From Gentiana macrophylla (Eukaryota; Streptophyta; Magnoliopsida; Gentianales; Gentianaceae): a stretch of 64,000 nt of DNA. Every line of letters starts with the position of its first letter. Position 1 is the first letter of the stretch. Shown one piece after another: positions 34,741 through 44,370 of the stretch. Position numbers and translations under genes: made by a program. Under the pieces are notes generated by a model that ran no database searches, had not been told where the DNA came from, and saw only the letters and a list, made by a program, of their open reading frames with translations. The stretch is from NCBI GenBank assembly GCA_026214975.1, contig JAOBSW010001047.1, positions 360,001-424,000 on the forward strand. Direction: 5' to 3'.

Positions 34741-36526
34741 TCAACCAAAATCCGAGCTCAAAAAGATCAACAAATCAAAAAGACTAAAAATAGCAAGCAT
34801 CACGGAAATCAAGTTCACTAGAAACTTACCTCTCATGGCCCTCGATGTTACCTCTTCCCAACTCGGGAATCCTCTTTTGTCAAATTTTCTCATCATCTTC
34901 TTCTTGAAATTGCCATTCCATAATAGTTGTCCCTTTTTACAAATTCTATTAGCTCCATCTACCGGTGAGTACACAAAATCGATCACATAATACTCATCAA
35001 TATAAGGTGGAAGAGTGTAATAATCCGGGACCGGCGTGCTAATAATCTCCACAGGGCCGGCCCTATCACAAGCCAGGCGAGCCAGTCGGCTTGGCCCAAT
35101 GAATCCCGATAGGCCCAATCGGTACATGTTTTGCTTATCCGAAAAAAAAAATTATAGAGTTAATCCGATCGATTTATAAAAAAAATCGTATATTAAAAAG
35201 CCCGATTTTGATAACAAATAGGCCCGATTCTTTAAAAAAAAATACCCAACCCAATAAAAAAATTTATATATAGGCCCGATTCTTTAAAAAAAATATCCAA
35301 CCCAATAAAACAATTTATATATAGGCCCGATTCTTTTTTTTTTGTGTACATAGGCCCAATTTTTTTAAACTGGCTTCGGCCCTAAAAAACGTAGGACCGG
35401 CCCTGAATCTCCACTTCTCCCGGTAGCTCTACCATAGATGGCTCTTTAGACTCATACGATTTCACCACACTCTTCATAATGAAATCTTCATTTACTTCAA
35501 TTGGGAGTGAGGGTGAAATGGGCGATCCCAGTTTCTCTTCCGACTCTAATTCTGTCTCATCAAACAGTGTGCTCAAATCTATCATACACCCCTCCAAGTC
35601 ATCATTTCGTATTTCATCGGGAGACGGTGTAATAGATAAAAGTTGCACCTCGTCCATTTCCATGTCTTGCAACTCCTCTTCATCCCAAAACGAGCTATCC
35701 TCATCACCAAAAAATTCTTGCTCAGTCATAACAATGGTCGGTTCCACCACACACTCCACCAAGGTATCATTAATTTTCATCTCAAGGGGTGAAGGTGCAA
35801 TAGGTAGAACGTGAAACTTGCCATAATCAAATATCGCAATAGGAGGTGGCACTATGAGCAATCCCAACTCACTATTTGGCTTAGAAATCTCATCATGGCA
35901 AACTGAATCATCAACCTCACTCTCAACCTGAACTTTTTCAGTGATAACATCATCATCCCGGACCACCGCTATTGCACATGTCTCTTCCTCTTTCTCATGC
36001 CTCCTCTTTTCAATCAATTTGCCCATCCGGTCTTCAAGATTTCTTACGTCGAGTCAAATCTTCTATCGAACTCTTGCATATCCTTCTTCATTTGAATCAA
36101 ACTCTCGTTCAATAAAAAATTAATCCGCTCTATTTGAATGTCGGTGAAGTCTTCTTGTGGAATGGGGGGAAACTGATCATACTGACTTTGATTCATTAGA
36201 GGTGAGTAGTAGGCCTCTTGCCATGCCAGACTCTGATCAAGTGGCTGAATCTGGGTGAAGCTATCAACACGTTGAGTATAAACACCGTAATCCTGATAAG
36301 CACTAGGGTTCGGACAACCCTCATAATGTTGTGCCTCATAACTTGAATAACCATAATTTTGACTTTGCCATGCACTAGGGCACTGATAAGCCAATGAACC
36401 TTGGTTACTTTGCTGTTGATATTGAGGCTGAGGCAAGAACTGTTGTTGATAACATTGTTCAGGTGCCTGAGGTTGGTAGGGGTATTGTTGTTCAGGTGAG
36501 TAGTATTGATTGAAAAATCCATCCAT
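34741..36526 (-). pseudogene. E3 internal ORF, Q-rich protein with hydrophobic C-terminus (broken)
   Basis: The ATG at 36526, about 200 bases after the PBS, opens a Gln/Tyr/Pro-rich N-terminus (about 120 residues) followed by a helical segment. A 1-nt frameshift near 36045 moves to the frame carrying RNLEDRMGKLIEKRR, the counterpart of LENRVEQLIVKRK in E2. An acidic stretch follows. The hAT MITE (35052-35405) inserts a stop. With the MITE and one duplication ignored, both flanking frames are in register, so the earlier ORF was about 470 codons. The last 100 residues contain FVYSP, then SWEEVTSRA, and a hydrophobic segment (LISVMLAIFSLFDLLIF) ending SSDFG. The ORF of E6 shares this C-terminus. 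Function unknown. Confidence 0.7.
35052..35405. mobile_element. hAT-type MITE inside the E3 ORF
   Basis: 354 bp; left TIR CAGGGCCGGCCCT, right TIR the near-complement (CAGGGCCGGTCC). Perfect 8-bp duplications aatctcca at 35044-35051 and 35406-35413. The interior has AT-rich direct repeats containing AGGCCCGATTCTTT. Non-coding; distinct from the hAT MITE at 5975. Confidence 0.92.
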
Positions 36527-36723
36527 TTAAGCTCAAGCTGCAAGATCTCAGAAAACAACAAGAACACAATCACGGAATCAAGTCACCACCACCACCGCAA
36601 TAGGTGGTGTGACTTTTCAACAAAAATCCATCATCAAGAAAAAAAAAAGAAAAAGAAAACAATAAATTAAAACCTAGGCCCAAGACTTTGGTTCACTTGC
36701 AAGATATCGCAAATAGCACACAT

Positions 36724-36741
36724 TTCCCGGCAACGGCGCCA
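36724..36741 (-). other. E3 primer-binding site
   Basis: In sense TGGCGCCGTTGCCGGGAA, Athila-type, three bases from the 5' LTR. Confidence 0.85.
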
Positions 36742-36744
36742 TTT

Positions 36745-38574
36745 TGATTGGAGCTAGAAATCTACCCTTTCAAAAACAATTTGTAAAGACTCGAAACCGT
36801 GGGTAAACTAACTCTCTAACCGGCAGTGTACCGGGTCGATTGTTAGAATAGTTACAGGAGTACGAGGTCGATCCCAAGGGAAATGTGGTTGTGAGTACCA
36901 AAGCGAATGTGTGTCTCAGTCTAGGCGATCAAAGTTGTTGGAATGTTTGTATACTACAACTACACTAAAGATAGAAAAGAAAGAAAGAAGATTAAACTAC
37001 TTGGTTTTAAAGATAGATTAAAGGACATAGCCGAACCACGATCAAAATAGCTACTTTCAACCCCAAGGATAGACAAAACCGGGAATGTGTAGTAAGACAA
37101 ACGGACTCTTGCATTCAATTTCACGGGTGCAAACTCCTAATCCCGGTGCTAAGGTCTGAACAACTCTCTCCTAACACCTTAAGCCATGTTAACTACTCTT
37201 CCCTAAGGAAAATTCACTAACAAGTCGTGTTTTGCCCTAGAGCCGCTTAAACGTGAAAACGAGTAACCTCACTTTGAGCTCGACTTAACAACTAAACCGA
37301 GTCTACGCCGTGATCTTAGAACCCCTTTTCTCACACCCCTCTATCTGAACAACTCTCAAGAGTGATGTGTGTGATTTTTGACCTAGGTAGCTAATCTAGC
37401 CCAAATCCGTTATAACAAGTTCTAAGACGTGAAATATGCAAGATACAATAATAAAAAGCACTACCCACTCCCAATTTCATCACCCAAGGGGTGATTTCAC
37501 CAAATTTCACATGATTCAACTATGTTAAATTTAGCTACACATTATAAAGCATGAAATAACAATCAATGAAGAGATTAAAGCCATAAAGCAAGGAAATAAG
37601 TGAAATTGATTACCGAGAACGTAGAAATTCGAGTTTACATCAAGCTCCTTCCACACCCATGTCACTTGGGAAGAAGAAGAAGATCCAAAATACAAAATCC
37701 AAGAGAGTTAAGCAAGAATCTAAGCTAGATTATGTTTAATCTAAGAGAAATTAAAGTAAGAAAGAGTTTAGAAGAGCTAAAAGGGAGGAATTTCGAGCTA
37801 TAGTAATGGTTAGGGTTGAAGGAGAGGCGACTTCTGCTAAAAATCTGTGTAAAAAAGTATATATAGGTGGGAAAAATCTGCAGAAAACGACCCCAAACGC
37901 GCGTTTGGAGGTTCCCAAACGCGCGTTTCAGCTCCCAGCACTGTGTACATGAAAAAAACGTCCGAAACGCGCGTTTGAAAGCTCCAAACGCGCGTTTGAA
38001 AGCCCAAACGCACGTTTGAAAGCTCCAAACGCGCGTTTTAGATGATGCAGTTTTCTGGCTACAGTAAAACCATGATATCTTCGCGTGTAGAGCTCCGATT
38101 TGAGTGATTCAAAATGCGTTGGAAAGGTCTTTCAATTATCTACAACTTTCATGAAGAGACCATGACCAGAAAATGCCTCCATCATAGGTAAAAGTGCTTC
38201 TGAACGGAATGTGGCGTGAGGACACCAACTATTTTTCTTCCTTTTCTTCATCTTTCTTCTTCCTTGGCTCATTCTTGCACCTTGATCATACTTCTCATCA
38301 TAAATATTTGCCTTCTAGGTTCTCGTGACACCTAGACCCTACAATCTCATGAACGAACAAGACACACAAACGATTCTGGAGGGTAAAAGTGCTCGGAATG
38401 AGGTTAATATCAATAAAAAGAGGTAGTAAACCATCAAAGCAACGGAATTACTCCCCGTGCTATAAACTCACGATATTACCCCAAAAACGGTCTAGAAACA
38501 CCAAGAAACGTGCTAAAAGTGGGATAAATGGGGGTGGAAAATGCACCGGAATCACGTAAAGTTGACTCCCATCA
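36745..38574 (-). repeat. E3 right LTR (5' LTR in sense)
   Basis: 1830 bp. TATATATA at 37858-37865; CpG-rich palindrome array at 37894-38040; conserved LTR block at about 36818-36882. Confidence 0.93.
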
Positions 38575-38579
38575 ACCAT

Positions 38580-38856
38580 CACACCCTAAGGTGTTCTGGG
38601 CGCATTATTGGTGTTTTAATCAAGAGACCCTAAACTCTGATTAAGTGCACCACGGACTAACAGTTTAAGTATACCACCACTAACTCAATCCTCACGTGCA
38701 TTCCATACACTGAGATAAGTGGTTACATACAGATATACTTAGGGTTTGCAGCAGTGTATACTATATAAGCACAAAGCAAATAAGAAGAATAATAAAATAT
38801 GTCATTTATTAATTAAAAACAATTACAAAATTGTCTTTCGGGCACTACACCTAACA
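38580..38856 (-). repeat. Copia M 5' LTR remnant, distal piece
   Basis: Matches 12655-12934 almost base for base and ends CCTAACA followed by the duplication attcc (38857-38861), which defines the right end of M. Confidence 0.92.
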
Positions 38857-38861
38857 ATTCC

Positions 38862-38945
38862 AACGGAAAGAGTGTGACGCATTTGAGGCATTTGACGCAG
38901 AGACACAAACTGTATCAAACAATGTAGTCTTTAGAATAGCTACAA
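38862..38945 (-). pseudogene. LINE zf-RVT fragment, upstream part split off by M
   Basis: Minus-strand reading SFRWNN joins, across M, to NMVPSKVNIHY at 7685. Upstream of about 38945 similarity ends, so the LINE is 5'-truncated. Confidence 0.6.
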
Positions 38946-39130
38946 AGAAAGCTCCGCGACTAGTCATAAAGGATCGGTTTTATCGTATGATTTTGAATAG
39001 CTATAAAGGAACGGTTTTATCGTATGATTTAGTTAATCATCAAGCTCAGGAGTTTCCAGCATCTTGTCGTTTCGAAAGTGAAACAGCTCCCTTTTGACGG
39101 CAGTCTTGTTCCACCCTTACACCCCTCCTT
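38946..39130 (+). pseudogene. F-box (FBA) 3'-end fragment
   Basis: Nucleotide match to the C-terminal part of the F-box pseudogene at 4526-5798: YKGTVLSYDLVNHQ then EFPAS, corresponding to FFSYDLVSHQVVKFPAS there. The SYDL segment is partly duplicated (38975 and 39020). Stops follow. Confidence 0.7.
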
Positions 39131-39582
39131 CTTTTGTTGCCGGTCGTGTTCAGCCTCATGCTCATATTAATTTCCTCCAAACCAAAATAAATCTTATTAC
39201 CTTTCTCCTGTGGATAGTGTAATAGAAGACCGTCGCTGCTTATTGTGAGCTTTTGTTTAGGAAAAAATGTTTGTGGCACTAGGCCCACAACACACTTTTA
39301 CATCATTGATTTTTCTGGGACTCATATTAATCAATACATCTGATATCATAATAAATAGTCCAAAATTGAGTTATGCACATTTTATTGTGACGCTATCGCA
39401 TTTTATTTTGCACAATGCATCATGTTTCAATTTCTTTAACGTTTGCTAAAAGACATGAAAATATCTCTACTCATTTTTTTTAGCTAAGGAATGTTTAGAC
39501 CTAGTTGGGTGTAAGATCTAGGTTTATCTCCCCTCCCATGTAACTTTGGCTAGTGTAATTAATAAAGTCCTTCACCTCTCAC

Positions 39583-39977
39583 AAAAGATGGTGTCTTAGT
39601 TAATTGTGCTTTGTATTGGATTTCAAAGTCTCGTTGCCATCAAGATAAATCCATTCTTGCATTTTATCTTAGAACGGAAAAACACAAGTTTTTGCCACTA
39701 CCAATATTTTGGATTTGAGCGCGTTGAATGGTTGCCTAGTGTTAAGCAATAGTTGTTGTAGATTATTCCAAATGATGAAACCTTTACTTTGGAATTAATT
39801 GCGGGTGATGAAGGATTACGAAATGAAGGATTCATGGATGAGGATAACTAAATCACCACCTATGGCTCTTTCAGAGAATAACCGAGAGAGAAAACATACC
39901 TATTACAATCACTATAAAGGAGTGATTTTATCGTATGATTTAGTTAGTCATCAAGTCCAGGAGTTTTCAGTAGCATA
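39583..39977 (+). pseudogene. F-box (FBA) pseudogene fragment
   Basis: Reads DGVLVNCALYWIS, FYLRTEKHKFLPLP, MKDYEMKDSWMRIT and VILSYDLVSHQVQEFS, interrupted by stops and frame changes. These match residues about 215-400 of the F-box pseudogene at 4526. It shows that a local F-box cluster existed before the transposons arrived. Confidence 0.78.
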
Positions 39978-40267
39978 AAGACGCCGATGACGGCTGTTGA
40001 TTTCTAACTTACCATACACCCGGTCTTTAGATTATGATTGATCGCTTTTATACGTAGAGAAATCCGAACTCTCGACAGGATAAAAAAAGAGTTGCGAAAC
40101 GAGTGTTTTTTTGTTGTTTTTGACTGTTATGTGGTGTTTGCCTAAGAATCTCTCCTCCGTTAGAATTTTCGGAGTGTCTTTCTCGGAGACTCTTCAATAT
40201 TCAATCAGCCCATGTATATTAATATTGTCGGAAGGTTCGTGACCAGAAAATGATTCGGATTTTAATA
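39978..40267. other. No recognisable feature
   Basis: AT-rich sequence without coding potential or clear repeats. Confidence 0.5.
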
Positions 40268-40547
40268 TTTTTTCCGTCTCATTTTATTTGGCTACGTTTC
40301 CTTTTTGATTGGTTTTAAAATAAGTGTCCATTTTGTGCATTATTTGTAAAATTTATTTAAATACACTTCCTTTTTTACATTATTAAATACTCAAATAACT
40401 ACTTAAAGAACATAAATATAAAAATATTAGATAATTTTAACCTCCAAAAAAAATATTAGATAATTTAATGAGATTCAAAACCTTAATTACACTTTTCTTA
40501 ATCTGTTTGAAAAATCAAACAACACAAATAAAATGGGACGGATAGAG
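40268..40547. mobile_element. Stowaway-type (Tc1/mariner) MITE
   Basis: 280 bp. Imperfect terminal inverted repeats of about 22 bp (TTTTTTCCGTCTCATTTT on the left; CTCTATCCGTCCCATTTT from the right) with TA at both flanks. The CCGTCCCATTTTAT core is typical of plant Stowaway elements. Non-coding and AT-rich. Confidence 0.75.
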
Positions 40548-40658
40548 TATTAGGGTTTACGTTTTTAAAACTTTTTTTTTACTATCGTACAAGTTATGTT
40601 CACTTAATTCATCATAGTAATAGGTATCAAGAACAACTAAACAACAAAATGACCTCCA

Positions 40659-40901
40659 TCTGAATGTTGGAATCACTTCTTTGCGGTTACAACACCGAAA
40701 GAGTGGATCATCCTGAACCTTAAGAAAGGAAATCGACACTCTTTTGGGACCTCTAATTGGAAGTATTTTTGGCGAGAGGCCGTCTATGGGATCTGGAACT
40801 GGCGAAAGAAGGTGATTCATAACAGTGATAAGGAACGGCCTCCGGCTTTCGTCTTAGTGAACAATGCGATCGAAAGAGCCCGTAATCTCAGGTTTGCATG
40901 A
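40659..40901 (+). pseudogene. LINE-type RNase H linker fragment
   Basis: An open reading with CWNHFFAVTTPKEWI, then FWREAVYGIWNWRKK and a stop at 40899-40901. This pattern occurs after the zf-RVT domain in plant LINE ORF2 (ribonuclease H protein At1g65750-like). It is isolated, without RT. Confidence 0.55.
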
Positions 40902-41190
40902 GACATAGACCAGTAGATTGATGTTTTTTATTTTATTTTTTCTCTGTTAATACGCTAGATTAAGTAGTTGTTTCAATTACCTGTTGCGTAACATTGTATC
41001 TTTCACTTTCTAGATGTCACGTTGGGTAAGTTAATAATATGTTCCTTTTTAAAATTAAAATAAAAAATAAAAAAAAGACCTCCATCAATTAATGATTTAT
41101 AGGATATTTGCCAAGATTTATTTATTATCAATAGTGACCTAAAAAATAATTTTTTTGTGGTCTATACTTTTTTGTAACAATAATTATCTT

Positions 41191-41221
<31 letters not shown>

Positions 41222-41368
41222 CCAATAATTATCTTTTTTTAAGGGAACAATAATTAATTTAGTTATCTTATTAAACCATTTAAAAAGAAGTCATTTAGAT
41301 AGTTTTTTTAGTTCTCAAAATTTATTTTTTTAGGTAAAAAGAAGTATATCTTTTCAATATATATCTTA
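40902..41368. other. AT-rich sequence with a 26-A run
   Basis: Contains an uninterrupted A run at 41196-41221 and no coding sequence. The run may be a retroposon tail, but no element upstream is recognisable. Confidence 0.5.
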
Positions 41369-41399
41369 CTAGCCATAAACCCCGTGCATAATGCACGGG
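41369..41399 (-). mobile_element. Candidate Helitron 3' terminus
   Basis: On the minus strand a hairpin (CCCGTGCAT and complement, 41381-41399) is followed eight bases later by CTAG and then T. This fits a Helitron 3' end (hairpin, CTRR, insertion next to T). The body would extend to the right. The 5' TC end was not located, and E4 interrupts the area. Confidence 0.5.
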
Positions 41400-42024
41400 A
41401 CGATTTAACATTGTGTAGAATTTTTATATTTAGATTAAGGCATATGTGAGAAAACATATTGGTACATTTAAATGCTAGGTGACGATGCACAATGCAAACG
41501 TTCAATAATAAAACAAAATTTTGAGTATGAAATATATAAATAGATGTTACAACGTTTTCAAACCAACAATCACCCACCTCATACCAAAGCAACAATAGCT
41601 CAATCCTCAATCAAATATATTCATGCTAAAACACTAACAAAGAACACACTTGACAACTCCTCTTTGTTCTTATGGTCAAGTAGATCATTTTACTTCAAAG
41701 AGTGACAAAAGACGATGGTACGTGCTATAGTTATGCGGAATTTGAAATAATCAAAAGCAAGAAACATTTTGAGTAGCTCAATCTAAAGAGAGTATACAAA
41801 TGATTTGTTCATAAGACGAATTCAGCATCACAATTGTAACCAAAGTGAATTGCAATTAAACATCAGTATCCTTCGCAGATGGATTCGAAAGTAAACATGA
41901 ATACCTAAAAAAACAATGGCAGGCAATATTTATGGCTTTCAAGCGCCGTAAGTCATTTGTAATAATGATAAAAATACGAAGAGAAAATCAACAAATCATG
42001 TAATCAGAAAAGAAAAAAATGGAA
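41400..42024. other. AT-rich stretch, possible Helitron body; diverged repeat copy
   Basis: No coding sequence. The part 41700-41830 (GAAATAATCAAAAGCAAGAAAC and onward) resembles 52470-52590 on the other side of E4, suggesting a diverged tandem duplication. Confidence 0.4.
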
Positions 42025-42029
42025 GATAT

Positions 42030-42611
42030 TGACGATACAGGGTTTCACTCCCTCCACGTGTCATCTATCGGTTGGTCATCACACTGTAAAATGACACCAG
42101 CATATGCATATCGATGCCCAGGCTCGATGCCAAGGGCATCAGATAAAAGCCAGGCTACGACGATCGACTATCGCTCACCGAGCAGTGTAGGACATTCAGT
42201 CCACACCAGCTAGCAATGTAGGACAGCAAGTCCCAGAGTCGATCACCACAGGTCGGAATATCGACATGTCGAGGACAGAGTCCGCATCAGCTTACCAAGC
42301 CCATTAATAGCGATAGCTTGGGCAAGGGTCAAGGCCCATTTAAGGGTAAAAGTGACAATAACATGTTTCGACTTAACCTTAGGGTTTAGGCAAGTATTGT
42401 CATTATAAATACCCCCATTCCAGGAACTACGTAAGGCTTGATTCCTGGAATTTAACAGGATACGTAGGCAATCTAAGAGAGAACCTTAGACTCAGCCGCA
42501 AAACACAAACACCCACCTCCTCGTTCACTTTTTGGCATTAGGGTTTTTGGTATTCATCACTAGATTCATCTTGGGCCCGAATAATTAAGGTGACTAAATT
42601 TAGCATCGTCA
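42030..42611 (+). repeat. E4 5' LTR
   Basis: 582 bp, TG...CA. TATAAATA at 42404-42411. Transcription is expected to begin about 30 bp downstream. Confidence 0.93.
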
Positions 42612-42612
42612 T

Positions 42613-42630
42613 TGGCGCTAGAAGGAGGGC
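42613..42630 (+). other. E4 primer-binding site
   Basis: TGGCGCTAGAAGGAGGGC starts two bases after the LTR. It has the TGGCGC start common in Tat elements; the matching tRNA is not identified. Confidence 0.6.
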
Positions 42631-42659
42631 CTTCTATTGATTGAATACGCAAGAGCACG

Positions 42660-44370
42660 ATGCCTCCCAAGAAAGCCGCATCTAAAACTGCATCTAAAGC
42701 TGTCGATCAGGATTCCCAAATTAATGAGCCAATCGATTCTGACATGCAAGGAGAAGAAGATCCCGCCTTGGATCTTGTTCAGCACGATCCTCAGCAGAAA
42801 CAAGGGGAAAAAGATCAAGCTTTAAACCCTATCCAGGAAACCCACCAACCAGAAAAGCAAGCCCTTGCTCCGAATATCGGGCGCCATGGATCGGTTAGCG
42901 GGCGATTTAGAGGTAATGTCGAGATAATCGCCGAGGCGATCACGGCGCGCGAAGACAGCGGACGCCGCCCAGAAAGAGATTATGACGGAAGGCGGCCAGA
43001 AAGATGCCGCGGACAAACCTAAACAGATTCCTGGAGATGAAATCAGCGCATCATCTAGCTCGGTGGAAAGAAAGAGGCGCGACATCCACCACAAACATCA
43101 GAAGGCGGACGATGACAGCGCCAGGGAGGAGTTGAATGCAATTTTGGGAAAGAATCAGGTGTCGTTATGGCTCGAGTCTCCCTTCACGAAGGAGATCGAG
43201 AGCTTTCCTAAACCCAAGGGGTTTAAGATACCAAAAATAGAACCTTATGATGGCACCACCGACCCGGAGGACCATCTCCACAGGTATCTGTCTCAAATGA
43301 GGTTGGATGGGGCACCCGATGCAATGCGCTGTCGGGCATTCGAGACGCTACTCGTTGGTCGAGCAAGGGAATGGTTCACAAAGCTACGGCCAGGGTCGAT
43401 CTCCAGTTTTGCCATGCTCGCTCGAAAATTTCGAGACGCGTTTATAGTTAATAAGAAGTTCCATCTGAGTGCCACGCACCTCATGAACGTGAGGCAGCAA
43501 AAATATGAAACGGTAATGGAGTATCTAAAAAGGTTTAATCTGGAGGCCATGCAGGTCAAAGATGCCGATGATCGACTCCTGGTCACATCATTCGTGGGAG
43601 GACTGCGTAATACTAAGCTGTATATGAAGTTGAGCAGAGATGTTCCTTACACCATGGACGAATGCGTCAATGTGGTGCATCGATTCTGTCAAGGGGAAGA
43701 GGCAGTGCGAAGGCACACCCAATCCGACTGGATGGAATCCAAGAAAGACACCCGAGGTCCGAGCAGGAATCAGCCCAAGAGGTAGGATGTCGAAAGTAAG
43801 CCTTCAGTATGGGACCGTATTGACACATCCACCTCAGACCGTGGGGTCAAGAAGGGACCCTCGCGTGATAAGGATTTTATCCCACTTAACCGACCTCGAT
43901 CCGAGGTGTTGTCGATTATGCTTTCAAAGAACTTGGCAAGAAAACCGCCGCCGTTGAAAAAACCTCGAGAAAAGAGGAATGCAAACAAGTATTGTGACTT
44001 TCACGAAGACATAGGTCATACAACAGAGGATTGTATCGACCTAAAAAGAGATATCGACGTCTGCATTCAGGAAGGAAAGCTAGACGAAGTTGTTGACCGA
44101 TCTCGGTATGATGGGCCCAGGGGGCGTGGAGAATTTAAGAGGAAAAATTCCGATCAAGACAGGAACCGAGGTCGAGATGCCCAGAGACGCAGGGATCGGT
44201 CACCTCAGAGGAATCGATCCCCAGGTCGGGAAGGAAACAACAGAGACAACTTTGGTCGGGACAGGTACGAAGATAATCGACCTGTGAATTATGTCAATAC
44301 AATCTTTGGTCCTGGTGAGAGTGAGAAAGACCAGACCAGCGAAGAGCCAGCTAGTAGCTCGAAAGGGCGC
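42660..44370 (+). pseudogene. E4 gag (frameshift and stop)
   Basis: ATG at 42660 (MPPKKAASKTASK). After about 110 residues reading moves by one base near 43000 into the frame 42982-43785. That frame carries the retrotransposon Gag core (EPYDGTTDPEDHL, then a REWFTKLRPGSI region and FHLSATHLMNVRQ). A TAG at 43783-43785 is followed by the same frame, with the Tat-type zinc knuckle CDFHEDIGHTTEDC (43993-44034) and an Arg/Asp-rich linker to about 44300. Gag would form the virus-like particle and bind RNA. The stop might be leaky, but with the frameshift it is more likely decay. Confidence 0.88.

Larger units (their letters stand above)
30821..38574 (-). mobile_element. Non-autonomous Athila-like element E3
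   Basis: Starts TGATTGGAGC and ends CTCCCATCA. The duplication is actat (30816-30820) and accat (38575-38579), one mismatch. The LTRs 30821-32648 and 36745-38574 are near-identical by eye apart from the copy number of a CpG-rich repeat. PBS at 36724-36741, PPT at 32649-32660. It encodes one ORF of unknown function, broken by a frameshift and a hAT MITE, and no pol. It inserted into the 5' LTR of M. Confidence 0.94.
7691..38856 (-). mobile_element. Ty1/copia element M (Angela/Tork-like), hosting nested insertions
   Basis: Termini TGAAGGATGT (7691) and CCTAACA (38856) are flanked by identical 5-bp duplications attcc (7686-7690, 38857-38861). This shows that both ends belong to one insertion, although about 26 kb of other elements lie inside. 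Sense is minus: gag at 29807, then protease, integrase, RT and RNase H down to 13022, the copia gene order (integrase before RT). The 3' LTR is 7691-7747 plus 11278-12934 (about 1.7 kb). The 5' LTR survives as 38580-38856 plus 30727-30820. Direct insertions are P, E2 and E3. All coding domains are frameshifted, so M is dead. Confidence 0.93.
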
